Shown in pieces: positions 22,646 through 34,130 of a stretch of DNA of 64,000 nt. The translations under genes were made by a program, and so were the position numbers. The stretch comes from Dipteris shenzhenensis (Eukaryota > Polypodiophyta > Polypodiopsida > Gleicheniales). How positions within the stretch are numbered: position 1 is the first letter of the stretch; every line of letters starts with the position of its first letter. The notes under the pieces are model-generated. The model did no database searches. It saw nothing but the letters and a program-made list of their open reading frames with translations, and was not told the DNA's origin. The DNA lies in NCBI GenBank assembly GCA_047967505.1, contig CM106539.1; one strand, written 5' to 3'.

Positions 22646-25571
22646 GATCCTTTGTTTGCACATGGGACCGATGTAGTTGCAGATATTGATATCTGGCATA
22701 AACGCATTGGTCATGTTAATGTACAACGACTTAAATTAATGCATGCCCAAAATATTATTTCAGGATTGCCTAAGTTCAAGGTTGCAAAAATGCATAAGGT
22801 ATGAGAAGCCTGTCAATTTCGAAAACAGGCAAGGAAACCATTTCTTAGACATGTTCAAGAGAGTAAGAGGCCATTGGAATTAATCCACTCTGATGTGTGG
22901 ACTACTAAAGTTGCATCTATTGGAGGCTGTCATTATTTTGTCACTTTTATTGATGACTACATCAGAAAAGTTTGGGTGTATTTTATGAAAAGAAAAGTGA
23001 AGTGTTTGAGCATTTCAAAGCTTTTAAAGCTATGGTTGAAAAAGAAACAAGCCTGCAAATAAAATGCCTAAGGTCAGATGGAGGGGGAGAGTACCTCCCA
23101 AATGAGTTTGCAAGTTTCCTGCAGGAGCATGGCATAAAGCAGCAATATTCATGCAGTCATACCCCACAGCATAATGGACTTGCAGAAAGGAAAAACAGGC
23201 ATATTGGAGAGGTATCTCGTGCCATGCTCAACGAAAAAGACTTGCCAAATTATTATTGGGCTGAAGCAGTTGCTACAGCAATCTACATAATGAACAGGAC
23301 TCCCACTGCAACAATACATGGCATGACACCAGAGGAGAGGTATACTGGTAGGAAACCAAATATTTCTCATTTGAAAGTTTTTGGTTGCATTGCCTATGTT
23401 CATGTGCCAGATGAGTTGAGATCCAAGGATCCAAAAGCTGAGAAGTGCATCTTTATTGGTTATTCTTTGTAGCAGAAAGGGTATAGATGCTATAACCCTT
23501 CTACTCGTAAGTTTACAGTGAGCAGAGATGTTTTTTTAATAGATGAGCAGCTGGTATAATCTAGTAAATATGATTGATGATGTATATGCACAATATGGTG
23601 ATGCTGCATAGAATTCACAGCAGCAATCACAAAATATTAGTGGACCTGTAGTGTCCTCTAGCAGTGGTTCACATACTTCGCCATGGACAAGCAGATTGAG
23701 ATCAGGAGGATCTCCTCAAAGCAATGCAGATAGTGGTATGCAGGTATCACGAAAAGGAAAAGAGAAAGTAGATAAGCCCATGGTTGATGTGAATGCAGGT
23801 CACTCTTATGTGGATGGTGAATCCAGTGGCTCAGAACAGAGCCTTGATGATGAGTTGGGTATTCCTTCTGTTGTTACACCTGGAGTAAGGAAGACAAGGG
23901 AAGTTTTGAGAGCACCTGGTAGTAAGCCTATTTTACGCAGATCTACCAAAGTATCCTGTGGATAGGCTGAAATATGATGGATTTAGAACCATTCACTATG
24001 CCTATATGGTCAAAGTGATACATGAACCAAAACCCACTGCTTTTGAGCAAGCCATGGGAAAAGAAAAATGGGAGAAAGCCATGGATGAAGAAATGGATCC
24101 CTTAGAAGCAAATGCTACATGGGAATTGGTGCCTTTGCCTAAAGACAAGAATGCAATTGGCTACAAGTGGGTTTATAAGGTGAAGCACAATCCAGATGGT
24201 TCTGTGAACAGATACAAGGCAAGAATAGTTGTCAAGGGGTACGCACAGACATATGGCATTGATTATGAAGAAACATTCAGTCCAGTTGCAAGGATGCTAA
24301 CCGTAAGAGCAGTCATTGATATGGCTGCATCAAAGGGATGGTCTTTACATCAGATGGATGTAAAGAATGCTTTCTTGCATGGTGATTTGCAAGAAGAGGT
24401 CTATATGGAGCAGCTACCAGGTTATGTTCATGTTGTTCATCCCGAGTTTGTTTGCAGGTTGAAGAAAGCCTTGTATGGCTTGAAGCAAGCACCTAGAGCA
24501 TGGTCTGACAAGATAGGACAGTATCTTGTCACTATTGGCTTTCAGATTTCCAAGGCAGATTCCTCACTTTATGTGAGAAAATCAGAGAAAGGCATTATGC
24601 TGCTCGTCATTTATGTTGATGATTTGATCATCACAGGTGATAGTGATGAAGATATCCTTCATGTGAAAATGCTATTGAAGTAGAAGTTTGAGATGATGGA
24701 TTTGGGAGAGCTGCGTTACTTCTTGGGCATTAAGGTAATTAGATCCACAAGTGGGATGTGGCTCTTACAGAGGCAGTATGGATTGGACATGCTGTCCAAA
24801 TATGGGATGATAGGCTGGAAGCCTATTTCAGTTCCTTTGGAGCAGAATGTGAAGTTGAGTGCAGATGCACGTGAGCTTCTGGAAGACCCTACTATGTACA
24901 CACGCATAGGAGGAAGTTTGATTTATATGATTATTACCAGGCCAGATTTGAGCTATGCTATTGGGTTGGTAAGTCAGTTTATGCAGGCTCCAAGGAAATC
25001 ACATTTGGATGCGGCTAGACGCATACTGAGGTATGTGAAGTCCACATTGCAGTATGGACTATTTTATGAGACTAGGGTTCAGATACAGTTGCATGGATAC
25101 ACTGATGCTGATTGGGCTGGTAGTATTTTTGATAGACGATCTACAAGTGGATATGTGTTCTCTTTTGGGAGTGCTGTAGTCACTTGGAGCAGCAAGAAAC
25201 AGCCTACAGTTGCCTTGTCGAGCACAGAGGCTGAGTACAGGGGTGCAGCAATGGCTGCATGTGAGGCAGCTTGGTTGCATAAGCTACTTTATGATATGCA
25301 TCAGTCTACAGATGGGCCAGTTGTCATTTATTGTGACAACATGAGCAATATACACTTGGCAAATAACCTAGTCTATCATGCTAGAACAAAGCACATTGAG
25401 TTGCATTATCACTATGTGTAGGAGAAGGTTCTAGTAGGTTTTATTGATCTAGTTTATGTCAGCACAGAGGATCAGGTAGCTGACATTCATGAAGGCATTG
25501 GGTGCAGAGAAGCTGCATAAGTTCAGAGACCTACTTGTTTTACAGGAATTGGGATTGTGAGCTCGACGGAG
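22646..25571 (+). pseudogene. Copia element A: integrase, reverse transcriptase, RNase H; 5'-truncated
   Basis: Homology to sister copies starts abruptly at about 22,646 (TTTGCACATGGG). Order: GAG-pre-integrase (IWHKRIGHVNVQRLKL, 22,690-22,740); integrase core (HSDVWTT, FIDDY, RSDGGGEY, TPQHNGLAERKNR); reverse transcriptase ([20 protein letters not shown] at about 24,120, [11 protein letters not shown] at about 24,612); RNase H (DADWAGS, RRSTSGYVFSFGS, KKQPTVALSSTEAEY). Lesions: TGA for the Cys of KVCEACQF (22,802-22,804), a one-base deletion near 22,988, TAG at 23,470-23,472, a frame change near 23,950, TAG at 24,681-24,683 and a frame change near 25,485. Gag, protease and 5' LTR are missing. 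The polypurine tract before the LTR is decayed. Confidence 0.95.
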
Positions 25572-25924
25572 TGTTGAGATATCGAGCTCCACTTATGATA
25601 TGCCAAGGTGACCGTTGTGCATTTATGTCACCGACTTGTTAGCTGCAGATGCAGTTGGTACACTGCCCATGAATACTAATTGGATGACAGCTATCTTTAT
25701 GTACTCTAGTTAGTGGTTTAGTTAGTATGCCACCTTAGTTAGCTGAGTTTGTTTTGAGACCCACATATAGGGTTCACCTATTCTTTTGTACTTAGAGTTC
25801 TTTTGGCTTTCACAACTAAGAAGAGGAGAATTGTTTTCAGCCTCCACCTTTGTGTATATTCCCCCATTGTGTATGTGAGAAAGCTGCAAGTGAGACTCCT
25901 TCCTTCTCTCGCACTCTCTTCACA
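25572..25924 (+). mobile_element. 3' LTR of copia element A
   Basis: 353 bp, TG...CA, starting TGTTGAGATATCGAGCTCC and ending CACTCTCTTCACA. It is the same LTR type as those at 26,587, 27,729, 35,091 (partial), 39,116 and in the 45-54 kb chain. The five bases after it, TTCAT, are its target-site duplication, but the matching TTCAT lies at 35,086, not to the left of element A. Confidence 0.95.
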
Positions 25925-25929
25925 TTCAT
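25925..25929. other. Target-site duplication TTCAT (right-hand flank)
   Basis: TTCAT follows the LTR terminus CACA, and gag sequence continues immediately (GTGGTAGTC). In the uninterrupted gag of the chain the same site reads CACC-TTCAT-GTGGTAG (about 53,408-53,420). Confidence 0.9.
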
Positions 25930-26574
25930 GTGGTAGTCATTGATGCTCATATTTTCTCTCTGCACATTATGCAACTCCTGCTTGAGGTGCATTTTCCTGG
26001 CTTGCATATTTGTGCTATACATTTTTGTCAAAGTATCCCACTCCTCCTTCGGCGTGCTTGCATCTTGAATATGCACAATCATAGAATGTGAAATACTGGT
26101 AGACAGCTAGTACATAACTTTTCTGGCTCTCTCATGCCAGCCTTTAAATTGCTGCAACATTGATTGGGAACATTAGGAATAACTGGTTCTTGTTTAGCTC
26201 CAGTAATGAAGTGCCAATAGCCTTTTCCCTTAAGGAAATTCGTCATTCTAAATTTCCATGCTTGGAAGTTGTTGTTGTCAAGCTTTTTAGTGACAATCTA
26301 TGAAAGAGCATCAGATACCATTATGGAACACTGTAAAATATTATGTCACTGCAAAAAAACACAACTTCTGCCTCACGAGGGCAAATCTACAAAACTGATA
26401 AAAGTGGTATTTGACCACATAGTCACTTCTTTGTGACGATTATGCATCAACAAGCAATAAGAATGATTATGTCATTCCCAATATCTCTACGCATAGGCAT
26501 ACGATGTAATTTCTATGATAACTTTTCACCGACCTGCAGAACAGTGGCCACTTGACCTCCTTACCATGAACCGA
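25930..26574 (-). pseudogene. Copia element B: N-terminal gag and leader
   Basis: The 5' part of a minus-strand element of the same family. The gag start codon is at about 26,321, but codon 8 is TAG (26,298-26,300), as in the chain copy at 53,788. The downstream gag shows TPKEEWDTLTKMYSTN and ELHNVQRENMSINDYHM, typical of copia gag (UBN2-like). It stops at 25,930, where element A's insertion cuts it. The leader (26,322-26,574) is shorter than in the chain copy because sequence between ACAGTGG and CTCCTTACC is deleted. No protease or pol follows on this side; the matching remainder lies at 34,131-35,090. Confidence 0.88.
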
Positions 26575-26586
26575 GCTCTGATACCA
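26575..26586 (-). promoter_or_regulatory. Primer-binding site TGGTATCAGAGC
   Basis: Directly abuts the LTR. The sequence is the plant copia site complementary to the 3' end of initiator methionine tRNA, which primes minus-strand DNA synthesis. Confidence 0.95.
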
Positions 26587-26945
26587 TGTGAAGAGAGTGG
26601 GAGAGAAGTAAGGAGTCTCACTTGGAGCTTTCTCACATACACAATGGGGGAATACACACAAAGGTGGAGGCTAAAAATAGTTTTCCTCTTCTTAGTTGTG
26701 AAAGCCAAAAGAACTCTCTTAGCACAAAAGGAATAGGTGAACCCTATATGTGGGTCTCAAGCCAAAATCAACTAACTCAGGTGGCATACTAACTGAGCCA
26801 CTAACTAGAGTACATAGAGATAGCTGTCATCCAGCTATTATTCATGGTGGACGGTGTACCAACCGCATTTGCAGCTAACAAGTCGGTGACATAAATGCAC
26901 AACGGTCACCCTGGCATATCACGAATGGAGCTCGATATCTCAACA
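26587..26945 (-). mobile_element. 5' LTR of copia element B
   Basis: 359 bp, in reverse orientation relative to the LTR of element A, which lies 660 bp to its left. Together with the primer-binding site and gag start it forms a normal 5' end. The flank to the right (ATAGTAGC) cannot be paired because the rest of the element is missing here. Confidence 0.93.
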
Positions 26946-27029
26946 ATAGTAGCATGTAAAGCATCAAAGAATCCCAATATGCACTCCATTGGTTACCACT
27001 CTTTGTATGATGAGGGATATATATTTGAA

Positions 27030-27415
27030 CCAAAATAAAGATATTGTCTGTCATAGAAAGGAAAAGTTCTTTTCTTTCAACTATTTCATTATACAAATAC
27101 ACTTACAATTGGGTCTATGGTGTGGAAGATAAAAAGGATAATCTTGCAATACAAGTTCTTGATGCATGTAGACATGTTGCATCCAAAATAAAGATATTGT
27201 CTGTCATAGAAAGGAAAATTTCTTTTGTTTCAACTATTTCATTATACAAATACACTTACAATTGGGTCTATGGTGTGGAAGATAAAAAGGATAATCTTGC
27301 AATACAAGTTCTTGATGCATGTAGACATGTTGCAATACAAGTTCTTGATGCATGTAGACATGTAGACATGGTGTGGAAGATAAAAAGGATAATCTTGCAA
27401 TACAAGTTCTTGATG
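27030..27415. repeat. 153-bp tandem repeat, two full units plus fragments
   Basis: Unit 1 (27,030-27,182) and unit 2 (27,183-27,335) differ at a few positions. A 30-bp piece (AATACAAGTTCTTGATGC...) is then repeated again, followed by a further partial unit. Since 153 is a multiple of three, a frame stays open across the units (27,044-27,424), giving a 51-residue repeat. That is expected from the arithmetic and not evidence of a protein. Confidence 0.93.
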
Positions 27416-27716
27416 CAAAAATAGGGCACTTTCCTGAGTGCTTGCGGAAAACTTCCGCCACCAAAACGGGGCCCAAAATGGCCTCGAATCAAAAAAATAT
27501 TTTCACCAAGGGCTTTGCCATCTCCCATAGCATATACTGCCCTCTCACCACACCGCAAGGGCGTCCCAATATGAGACAGTGCACTCTTGCACTTTTCGGC
27601 TGTGCTACCTGCAGAGATTTGCTCCCAAACTCGAAAAAAAAGGAAAGCAACACTACTCCTCGTACTAGGACATTGCGAACTTGGTTTGCTTTTTTGAGCT
27701 CCTTACCACGAACTTG
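27416..27716 (-). pseudogene. Copia element E: leader remnant only
   Basis: Matches the non-coding leader of the chain copy (54,040-54,341), starting at AAAATAGGGCAC and reaching the primer-binding site. No gag follows: to the left the sequence switches directly to the 153-bp repeat. Element E is therefore only an LTR with its leader. Confidence 0.85.
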
Positions 27717-27728
27717 GCTCTGATACCA
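27717..27728 (-). promoter_or_regulatory. Primer-binding site TGGTATCAGAGC (element E)
   Basis: Intact initiator-tRNA-Met type site abutting the LTR. Confidence 0.93.
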
Positions 27729-28058
27729 TGTGAAGAGAGTGGGAGAGAAGGAAGGAGTCTCACTTGTAGCTTTCTCACATACACAATGGGGGAATATACA
27801 CAAAGGTGGAGGCTGAAAACAATTTTCCTCTTCTTAGTTGTGAAAGCCAAAAGAACTCCCTATATGTGGGTCTCAAACCAAACTCAGCTAACGAAGGTGG
27901 CATACTAACTGAGCCACTAACTAGAGTACATAAAGATAGCTGTCATCCAGCTATTATTCATGGGCAGTGTACCAACTGCATTTGCAGCTAACAAGTCGAT
28001 GACATAAATGCACAACGGTCACCTTGGCATATCACGAGTGGAGCTCGATATCTCAACA
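27729..28058 (-). mobile_element. 5' LTR of copia element E (330 bp, internal deletion)
   Basis: Same family as the other copia LTRs, with both ends (TGTGAAGAG and TCTCAACA on the plus strand) present. It lacks about 25 bp around 27,857, where sister LTRs have TAGTACAAAAGGAATAGGTG. Confidence 0.9.
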
Positions 28059-29271
28059 CCTCTACCTCTTGGAGCCAAATATGCTCAAAAATTCTACTTT
28101 CACTAGGGCTATACAAATGGAGAATTGTCAATGTGATTTCTTTGATCGGACATGTGCCTTCATCTCCTAGAGCTAAATAAGTGTATCTTCTCCATCAAAG
28201 AACCTAAGAAAGTAAAGGTTTGACGTTCATCAAAGAACCTAGGAACGTAAAGGTTGCACATTCACAAAAGATTTCACCAATTATGAGATGAAGAGGATGC
28301 AACTATTGATATCCAAGGCTCAATCAATGGAGAATATGCTACCATGTGTTGTGTCTAGGACTATTTTTTTTTGTTTTTTTTTTTTTTTGAGAGTAGGGGT
28401 GAGAAAGCTAAGAGGTATAGGGATTGTTTTGCATTGTGAAAAAAAAGGTTATTGCTTGAATGCATAACCCCTCTATAGAATGAGAAGGTAGATTATTGTT
28501 TAGGAGTATGTATAAATGTAGACCAACCTTTAAAAGAATTCATAGCTTCAGGAACACAAGGCTAGAACGTGTGCAAATGAGAAGAAGGTTCTTTAAAAAT
28601 TTGCATCTTATAGGGCCTATTGGACATATGGTCGTATCATGGATGGAAAGCTACTTTACTAGATTACAAAAGTGTGCCCACAATCGAAAAACCCCACCTA
28701 ACGGACAATTACACAAGATTTGTGGTTACACATTATAATCCAAGGAGGATAGGAGAGGTGTCCTCTTGCTATATCTCTTCCCCAATGATGATGGCTTAGA
28801 CATGGGCAATGTATCTCTTGTTATTATGAGTGCTTGATGTATATTTGGTTAGCAACATGGATATGCCCAATCCTTTACTTTTGGCTTGTTAAGGAGTGTA
28901 ATTTACAAACATGAATGTTTTTCTTATTCTTGTGGTTCAGAATTTCCGCTGAAAACTTGGCTGCTTTGCATACTACTTCTAGGAACATATCATGTCATAA
29001 CCCCTTGCTTTGTGCCTTTGTGACTTTGTGCTAGGTGGAAACCAATATTGAAATTTTAAGAATCTTGCATCCAAATGTTTCATAGGATACTTCGCTTTTG
29101 GACTCAAAACTGCAAAAGCATTCTATAAAGTTCATGTACTCAAGCAGATATGTATGTACTCTTGAATATGTGTCACTGTGCCATATTCATCTGCCTATAA
29201 CTCTCTAAGTTAATATGAAATTATGAAATGAGTGATTTATCTATCATATTAGGCCTAGGTAAGAGCGATTG
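28059..29271. other. Unassigned intergenic stretch
   Basis: No conserved coding motif on either strand. There is a T-rich run at 28,363-28,389. A short frame at 28,496-28,738 has no recognisable domain. Confidence 0.5.
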
Positions 29272-29655
29272 TAGCATCTTGAGAAATTCTCCTAGTCCCT
29301 TGAACTATAAGAATCTGCTAGCATTTTCTCATATAAACCACAATGTCTTTCTTTTATTGCCACTCCTTCCCTACTTTTGATGCCTTGATCTACATACTGG
29401 ATGAGTTTTGTTGACTGTACTTGTAGTTCTCCTGCCTCTAGATCCTCCTAAGCATGTGGTAAGTAGCATCTTGTGAAATTCTCCTAGTCCCTTGAGCTAT
29501 AAGAATGAGCCAGCATTTGCTCATATATACCACAATGTCTTTCTTTTTTTGCCGCTCCTTCCCTACCTTTGATGCCACATTTATCTTGATCTACATATTG
29601 GATGGGGTTTTTGACTGTGTGCTTGTACTTTTCCTAGCTCTAGATCCTCCTAATT
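29272..29655. repeat. 192-bp diverged tandem duplication
   Basis: 29,272-29,463 and 29,464-29,655 share TAGCATCTT, TCTCCTAGTCCCTTGA, CCACAATGTCTTTCTTTT and CTAGATCCTCCTAA at a constant offset. It lies in otherwise unassigned DNA. Confidence 0.85.
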
Positions 29656-30173
29656 ATGTGGTAACTATTCTTAGCCTACTTGATGCATTTTCTCATCATT
29701 GTGTGTATCTAGTACCACATTCTAGGTCACTATTTTAGGGATGGCCACCATTGGTACACATAGTCACTTTTCTAATGGTGTGGAAGCTCTTTCCTTGTCG
29801 TATCAAGATGTGATCTTTATCTTGTAATTTGAATCCATAAATCAGATACCTTTATCCCTTAATTTGAATACATGGATTAGCTACCTTTATATTGGAGTTT
29901 GAATACATGGATTACCTTTTTGACCTAGATTCTCTATCTAGATGGTAGAGGACCAAAGAAGGGTCAAGCCTATGGGCTTGAAGGCATGTATGATGAGATG
30001 ATGTTGTTCCTTACAGAAGGGATATTTTTTGAGGGAATGGTCAGAGATCAAAGCCAATGATTGGAAATTTGTAGTAAGGCTTTATGGCAGGACAAGTTTA
30101 CTACATGGGGATTGATCATGTGATCACGGCAGCTGATGTGTTTAGAGTCATGAACAAATTGCAATGTTGTAGG
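29656..30173. other. Unassigned stretch
   Basis: No gene was recognised. Short internal repeats of TTTGAATACATGGATTA occur near 29,860-29,920. Confidence 0.5.
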
Positions 30174-30271
30174 AAGCCCATTAGGGAACCATTTGTTCAA
30201 AGGTGACATCTCAAAATTTCCCAAGCCCATTAGGGAACCATTTGTTCAAAGGTAACATCTTAAAATTTCCC
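30174..30271. repeat. 49-bp tandem duplication
   Basis: Two 49-bp units starting AAGCCCATTAGGGAACC, with only a few differences. Confidence 0.93.
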
Positions 30272-30369
30272 AACCTACATCATGGTGGCCTACTCTAATC
30301 AAGGATGCATGGTGCTATGTGCATGAAGGTGACAATTGTTAGAGTGGTTGGGGAACCTAGAGCCTTGGA

Positions 30370-31480
30370 TCTCATGCCACATAATTCAATGCTACCTTTG
30401 GAGCCTTTCCAAAAGTGGGACTTGGATTTTATTAGTCCATTCCATTCAAGCTTGCTGTGAGATAGACACGAAATAAATATATTATTGTGGCAATTGTACC
30501 AAATGGGTGGAGGCTTGGGCTTTGAAAGATAATCAGGTGGAGACTACAGGCACATTCCTCTGTAAGATGATCATGAACCAATTTGGCTACCCCATTGAGT
30601 TGGTGCGTGATCAAGGTGGTCATTTCCTTGATGTAGTGATCCATCATCTTACTCAAAGACACATAATAATTCCTAAGTTGGTGGCACATAATAATTCCTA
30701 TGAAGTTGGTTGTCTGCTATTCACATTGAAAATGGCCAAGCAAAATCTATCAATAATATTTTGAAGTGGATTTTCAAGAAGATAATGAATGCAAATTAGG
30801 AAAAGTCTATGGGTATGTTCCTATGTAAGATGATCATGAATGAATTTGGCTACCCAATTGAGTTGGTGTGTGATCAAGGTATCACTTTCTTTATGTAGTG
30901 ATCCATCATTAGTGGTCTATTATTCATAGAAAAATGGCTAGGCAAATTTTATCAATAAGATTTTGAAGTGGATTTTTTCAAGAAGATAATGAATGTGAAT
31001 CAAGAAAATTCGTATGAGCAATTGCATTCTTCTCTTTTTGGATTCTAAATTGGTTATAAAACTTCTTGTTAGACTCCATTTTCTTTATCTTATGGCTTGG
31101 AGGCTATGGTTTCCAGTGGAATTTGCACTACCAATCTTTGGATTACTATGGAGAGCATTGGCTGCATTAGTTGTTAGCTTTGTAGGAGAAAAGTTTACAT
31201 TGTCTATGGACAACAAAAGATGTTCAATGTAGATGCAAGATTTGGGTGGATGGAAATACTAAGTTCTTAAATGCTTGATCTTGCTAATGCAATATTAGTA
31301 TTTTATTCATGCATGAAACCACATCTTTTAATAAATCTAAAATGTCATGGTTGGGTCCCTATTGGATTGTTGAAGAAATCGAATCCAAAAATTATTATCT
31401 TGCCATGTTGTATGGTATGAATCTATTAAGCCAATCAATGAATTCCATCCAAAGCCTTATTTGGGTTCTATTCTAGCTTT
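30370..31480 (+). pseudogene. Ty3/gypsy integrase region, heavily decayed, internally duplicated
   Basis: Plus-strand matches in order: PLEPFQKWDLDFISPF (about 30,390-30,440), then TGTFLCKMIMNQFGYPIELV and RDQGGHFLDVV (30,545-30,640), the integrase core around the second catalytic Asp. A shorter second copy follows at about 30,812-31,010, repeating the MIMNEFGYPIELVCDQG segment. The C-terminal part resembles TPFSLSYGLEA (about 31,070-31,110). Many stops and frame changes are present. No LTR was identified. It has the opposite orientation to the 21-22 kb remnant and does not adjoin it. Confidence 0.8.
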
Positions 31481-33425
31481 ATTATTGGTGTTGGATATTG
31501 TGGAGGAGAGATTGTGCACTATGGGCTCAACATGATGATAAAGTACCACTTCCCATAGTTGGTACAAGGATTTTAGTGATGAGTTGATGCTTGGTATAAA
31601 TTACTGTCCTCCATCATTAGTTGATTGTGCCGACAACATGTCTTTTCATTCTATGGTGATGAGGAACTATTTAAAGCTTCTTTTGATTACATACCACTAC
31701 ACCAAACAATAATGCATATAAAGCGAGTAACATTGCACATAAAAGAGAACTAAATGGAGTATTTCTTTTAAAAGTAGATATCCACAAACTATTTTAGTCA
31801 TAATTTAAAAAACTATTGCATAGGATGCGAAAAAGAGGCCTAAATTTAATAATATTTTTTATAGTAATTTTGCAAATTATTGGCATTCATGTAAGTTCAC
31901 TAAATACACAATACGAGTCCTTATGAGTTGCTAACATTGTCAAAGGAATTGAAAAGTTGGTCAATTCTTCAAGGTACATTAATATTCCAAAAATTATGAG
32001 CTTTTGGCATAGCTACACAACCAAAAATTGTAAATGCACTCTCCTAGTTTATGAGTGCATCCCATTCTATATCAACACCAACAATTTGAACAAGGTCATT
32101 GTCATAATTTGATGAACATCCAAAAGTGGATGATCTATCCTTCTTGCTACTATCAAAAGAGCATTCTCTTCATGCTTGCGAAGACCTAATTCTCCTTCCA
32201 TTTGCCACCTCATGAATCTAAAGGAGGTGCCAACAAAATGCATCGTATAGGATGGATCCTTCTCAAAGAGGATGTCTATTATCTTCATTTTTAGGCATCC
32301 ATCATTTGTAAGTTGAAAATGATAAGGAATTATGTCTACTTCTTCAAGATCAAGAACACCCAACTGTGGCTCATTTTGGTGCCTCTTCTTGCCTTTTTCT
32401 TTTTTGGACATGCAATTAAGATAAGAACATATTTCCCTTTCAATGGATTAGCATGCATAGTCCTAAACCATTGCAAAATAGTGGAAGTCATCTGCCCTTG
32501 CATGGAATTTGGAATTTCTACCACATTTGCTATCTAGAATGGATGTTTAAGAGGGTCCTCTTGAGCAAGCATTGCAATCATAATCTACTAAAATTTTAGT
32601 GAGATATTCTCATATTTGGTGAGATTGTTGTACACCAAGGTATATATTTTGTCTAGGTATGTTGATTAAAGATTCTACCTCAATCAGTAGACGTTGAGGT
32701 TGTATAGGCTATTTCAAAGGAGGAGAAGATGTTGGCCACACAAAGGATTTCATAAGTAGTAGTGTTACTCTTGAACTGATCAAGGATGAGGTCTTGGTCT
32801 TCAAAGAAAGTATTCCACCACACTCTAACATCTCCACTTCTAGAGTATGTTTTTCCATTCTCAATCAAGCTTCTCTGCTCAAACATGCACCTCCATAGTC
32901 AACATCCCTTCTTTAAGCATGAGCATGCTTCGCCTCACTATCAATCATTAAAGGTTATTTCTTTGAAGCATGAATTTCATGGACTAAACAAAGGACAAAA
33001 TTTGTAAGCTGTCCATGGGCAACCAATCTAGAGAAGAGGTATATTTCTTACCATATAGATATGTTCTTTGATCTACTTTTTTAAATAAAAAAATTGATGC
33101 TGAAAGATCAATTCATTCAATTTCCATATACAAAATTTCTCAGCTTCTCACCTTAAATTTATATCTTGAAATAATAAGTCTCTTTCAATTGAAATCTTAA
33201 ATCTCTTGAAATCATGTCTCTGTCAATTGATAAACATTAGGTGGTGGAGTACAATATTATTTCACACGATTTATCATTCTCTATAAAAGTGAGTGCATTA
33301 TTCTTCAAGCTTCTTCTCTTACTGCATTGTCAATTTAGATATATAGTGTTCTTGGAAGGGGGCCATCACACGATGTGATAATCTAATGATTTATTGTGAA
33401 CAATATTTTTGGATCATTGTGGAAA
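31481..33425. other. Unassigned stretch
   Basis: The minus strand has two open stretches (32,067-32,411 and 32,680-32,886) with ordinary amino-acid composition but no domain that I recognise. They might be decayed exons or transposase fragments. No splice pattern or start context links them. Confidence 0.4.
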
Positions 33426-34013
33426 TCAAAATAATTGAAAAATACCTTTGCTTGGAGAATTTTGTGATATAAAATACATCCCACAAGGTACATTTTCACA
33501 AATGTTTCTTCCTTCACATCTTTGAGAGCTCTCACGAAGTGTGGAAAATAGGTCCTTTTTTAATTCAGACCACCCATAAAGAGGGCCAATATATGTTTTG
33601 GGATTATTCAATCACCTTCTTCTATGCTTCACCAACTTTGAGCATTCTTGAGCTTGTTTTTCGATATGATGCTTAAGAGTACTATTTATTTGAATTTGCA
33701 TGTAAAAGCGCAAAGAAATTATTAAACAAAATCAAAATATCTTAGAGAATAGACTCATGCATGTTTAAATATTGGTAACTTTTTTGCCTAAGGTTTATGC
33801 GCTTTTTGGTTGACTCTTGAGTTTTGCACATATACTACATACTCCCATTATTACTTTAGTGGGTGTCTCTATATTATTGAAGAAGTTCTTCCACAATCTA
33901 CTAAAATGAGTATAGCTAAAAAAAATTGTGTTGCCTTCTAAAACAACCTCATTACAAGGTATAGAGGACTTGAATACTCTATTGCTATCTTTTATATGGG
34001 AAATTAATCCCAA
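33426..34013 (-). pseudogene. Unrecognised protein remnant, possibly transposon-derived
   Basis: Two minus-strand segments look like broken coding sequence. At 33,795-34,013 is a segment with FSYTHFSRLWKNFF followed by a Cys-pair (CSICAKLK). At 33,595-33,690 and below are KHHIEKQAQECSKL-like helical sequence and KTYIGPLYGWSELKKDL. A Phe-rich segment before a Cys-x2-Cys and then a charged helix recalls transposon-associated proteins common in plants, but I cannot name the family. The segments are in different frames with stops between, so this is at best a pseudogene. Confidence 0.25.
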
Positions 34014-34130
34014 CCCACTTTCAATGAAAATGAATTAGAGGGTGGTCAACTAGAAGAATAGGTACAAAGTATTGAGTTGACAATGAGGAGCTCCACAAAA
34101 AAATAATGCAACTTAATTTGGAATCGCTAA

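Noticed and set aside
26575-26590. tRNA gene suggested by the TGGTATCAGAGC sequence
   Set aside because: Only the complement of a tRNA 3' end is present, positioned as a retroelement primer-binding site. No cloverleaf is present.
27044-27424. A 126-residue repeat protein
   Set aside because: The frame stays open because the tandem unit is 153 bp, a multiple of three. The opposite strand is open as well.
32067-32886. Host gene on the minus strand
   Set aside because: Two separate open stretches without recognised domain, splice sites or shared frame. Left as unassigned.
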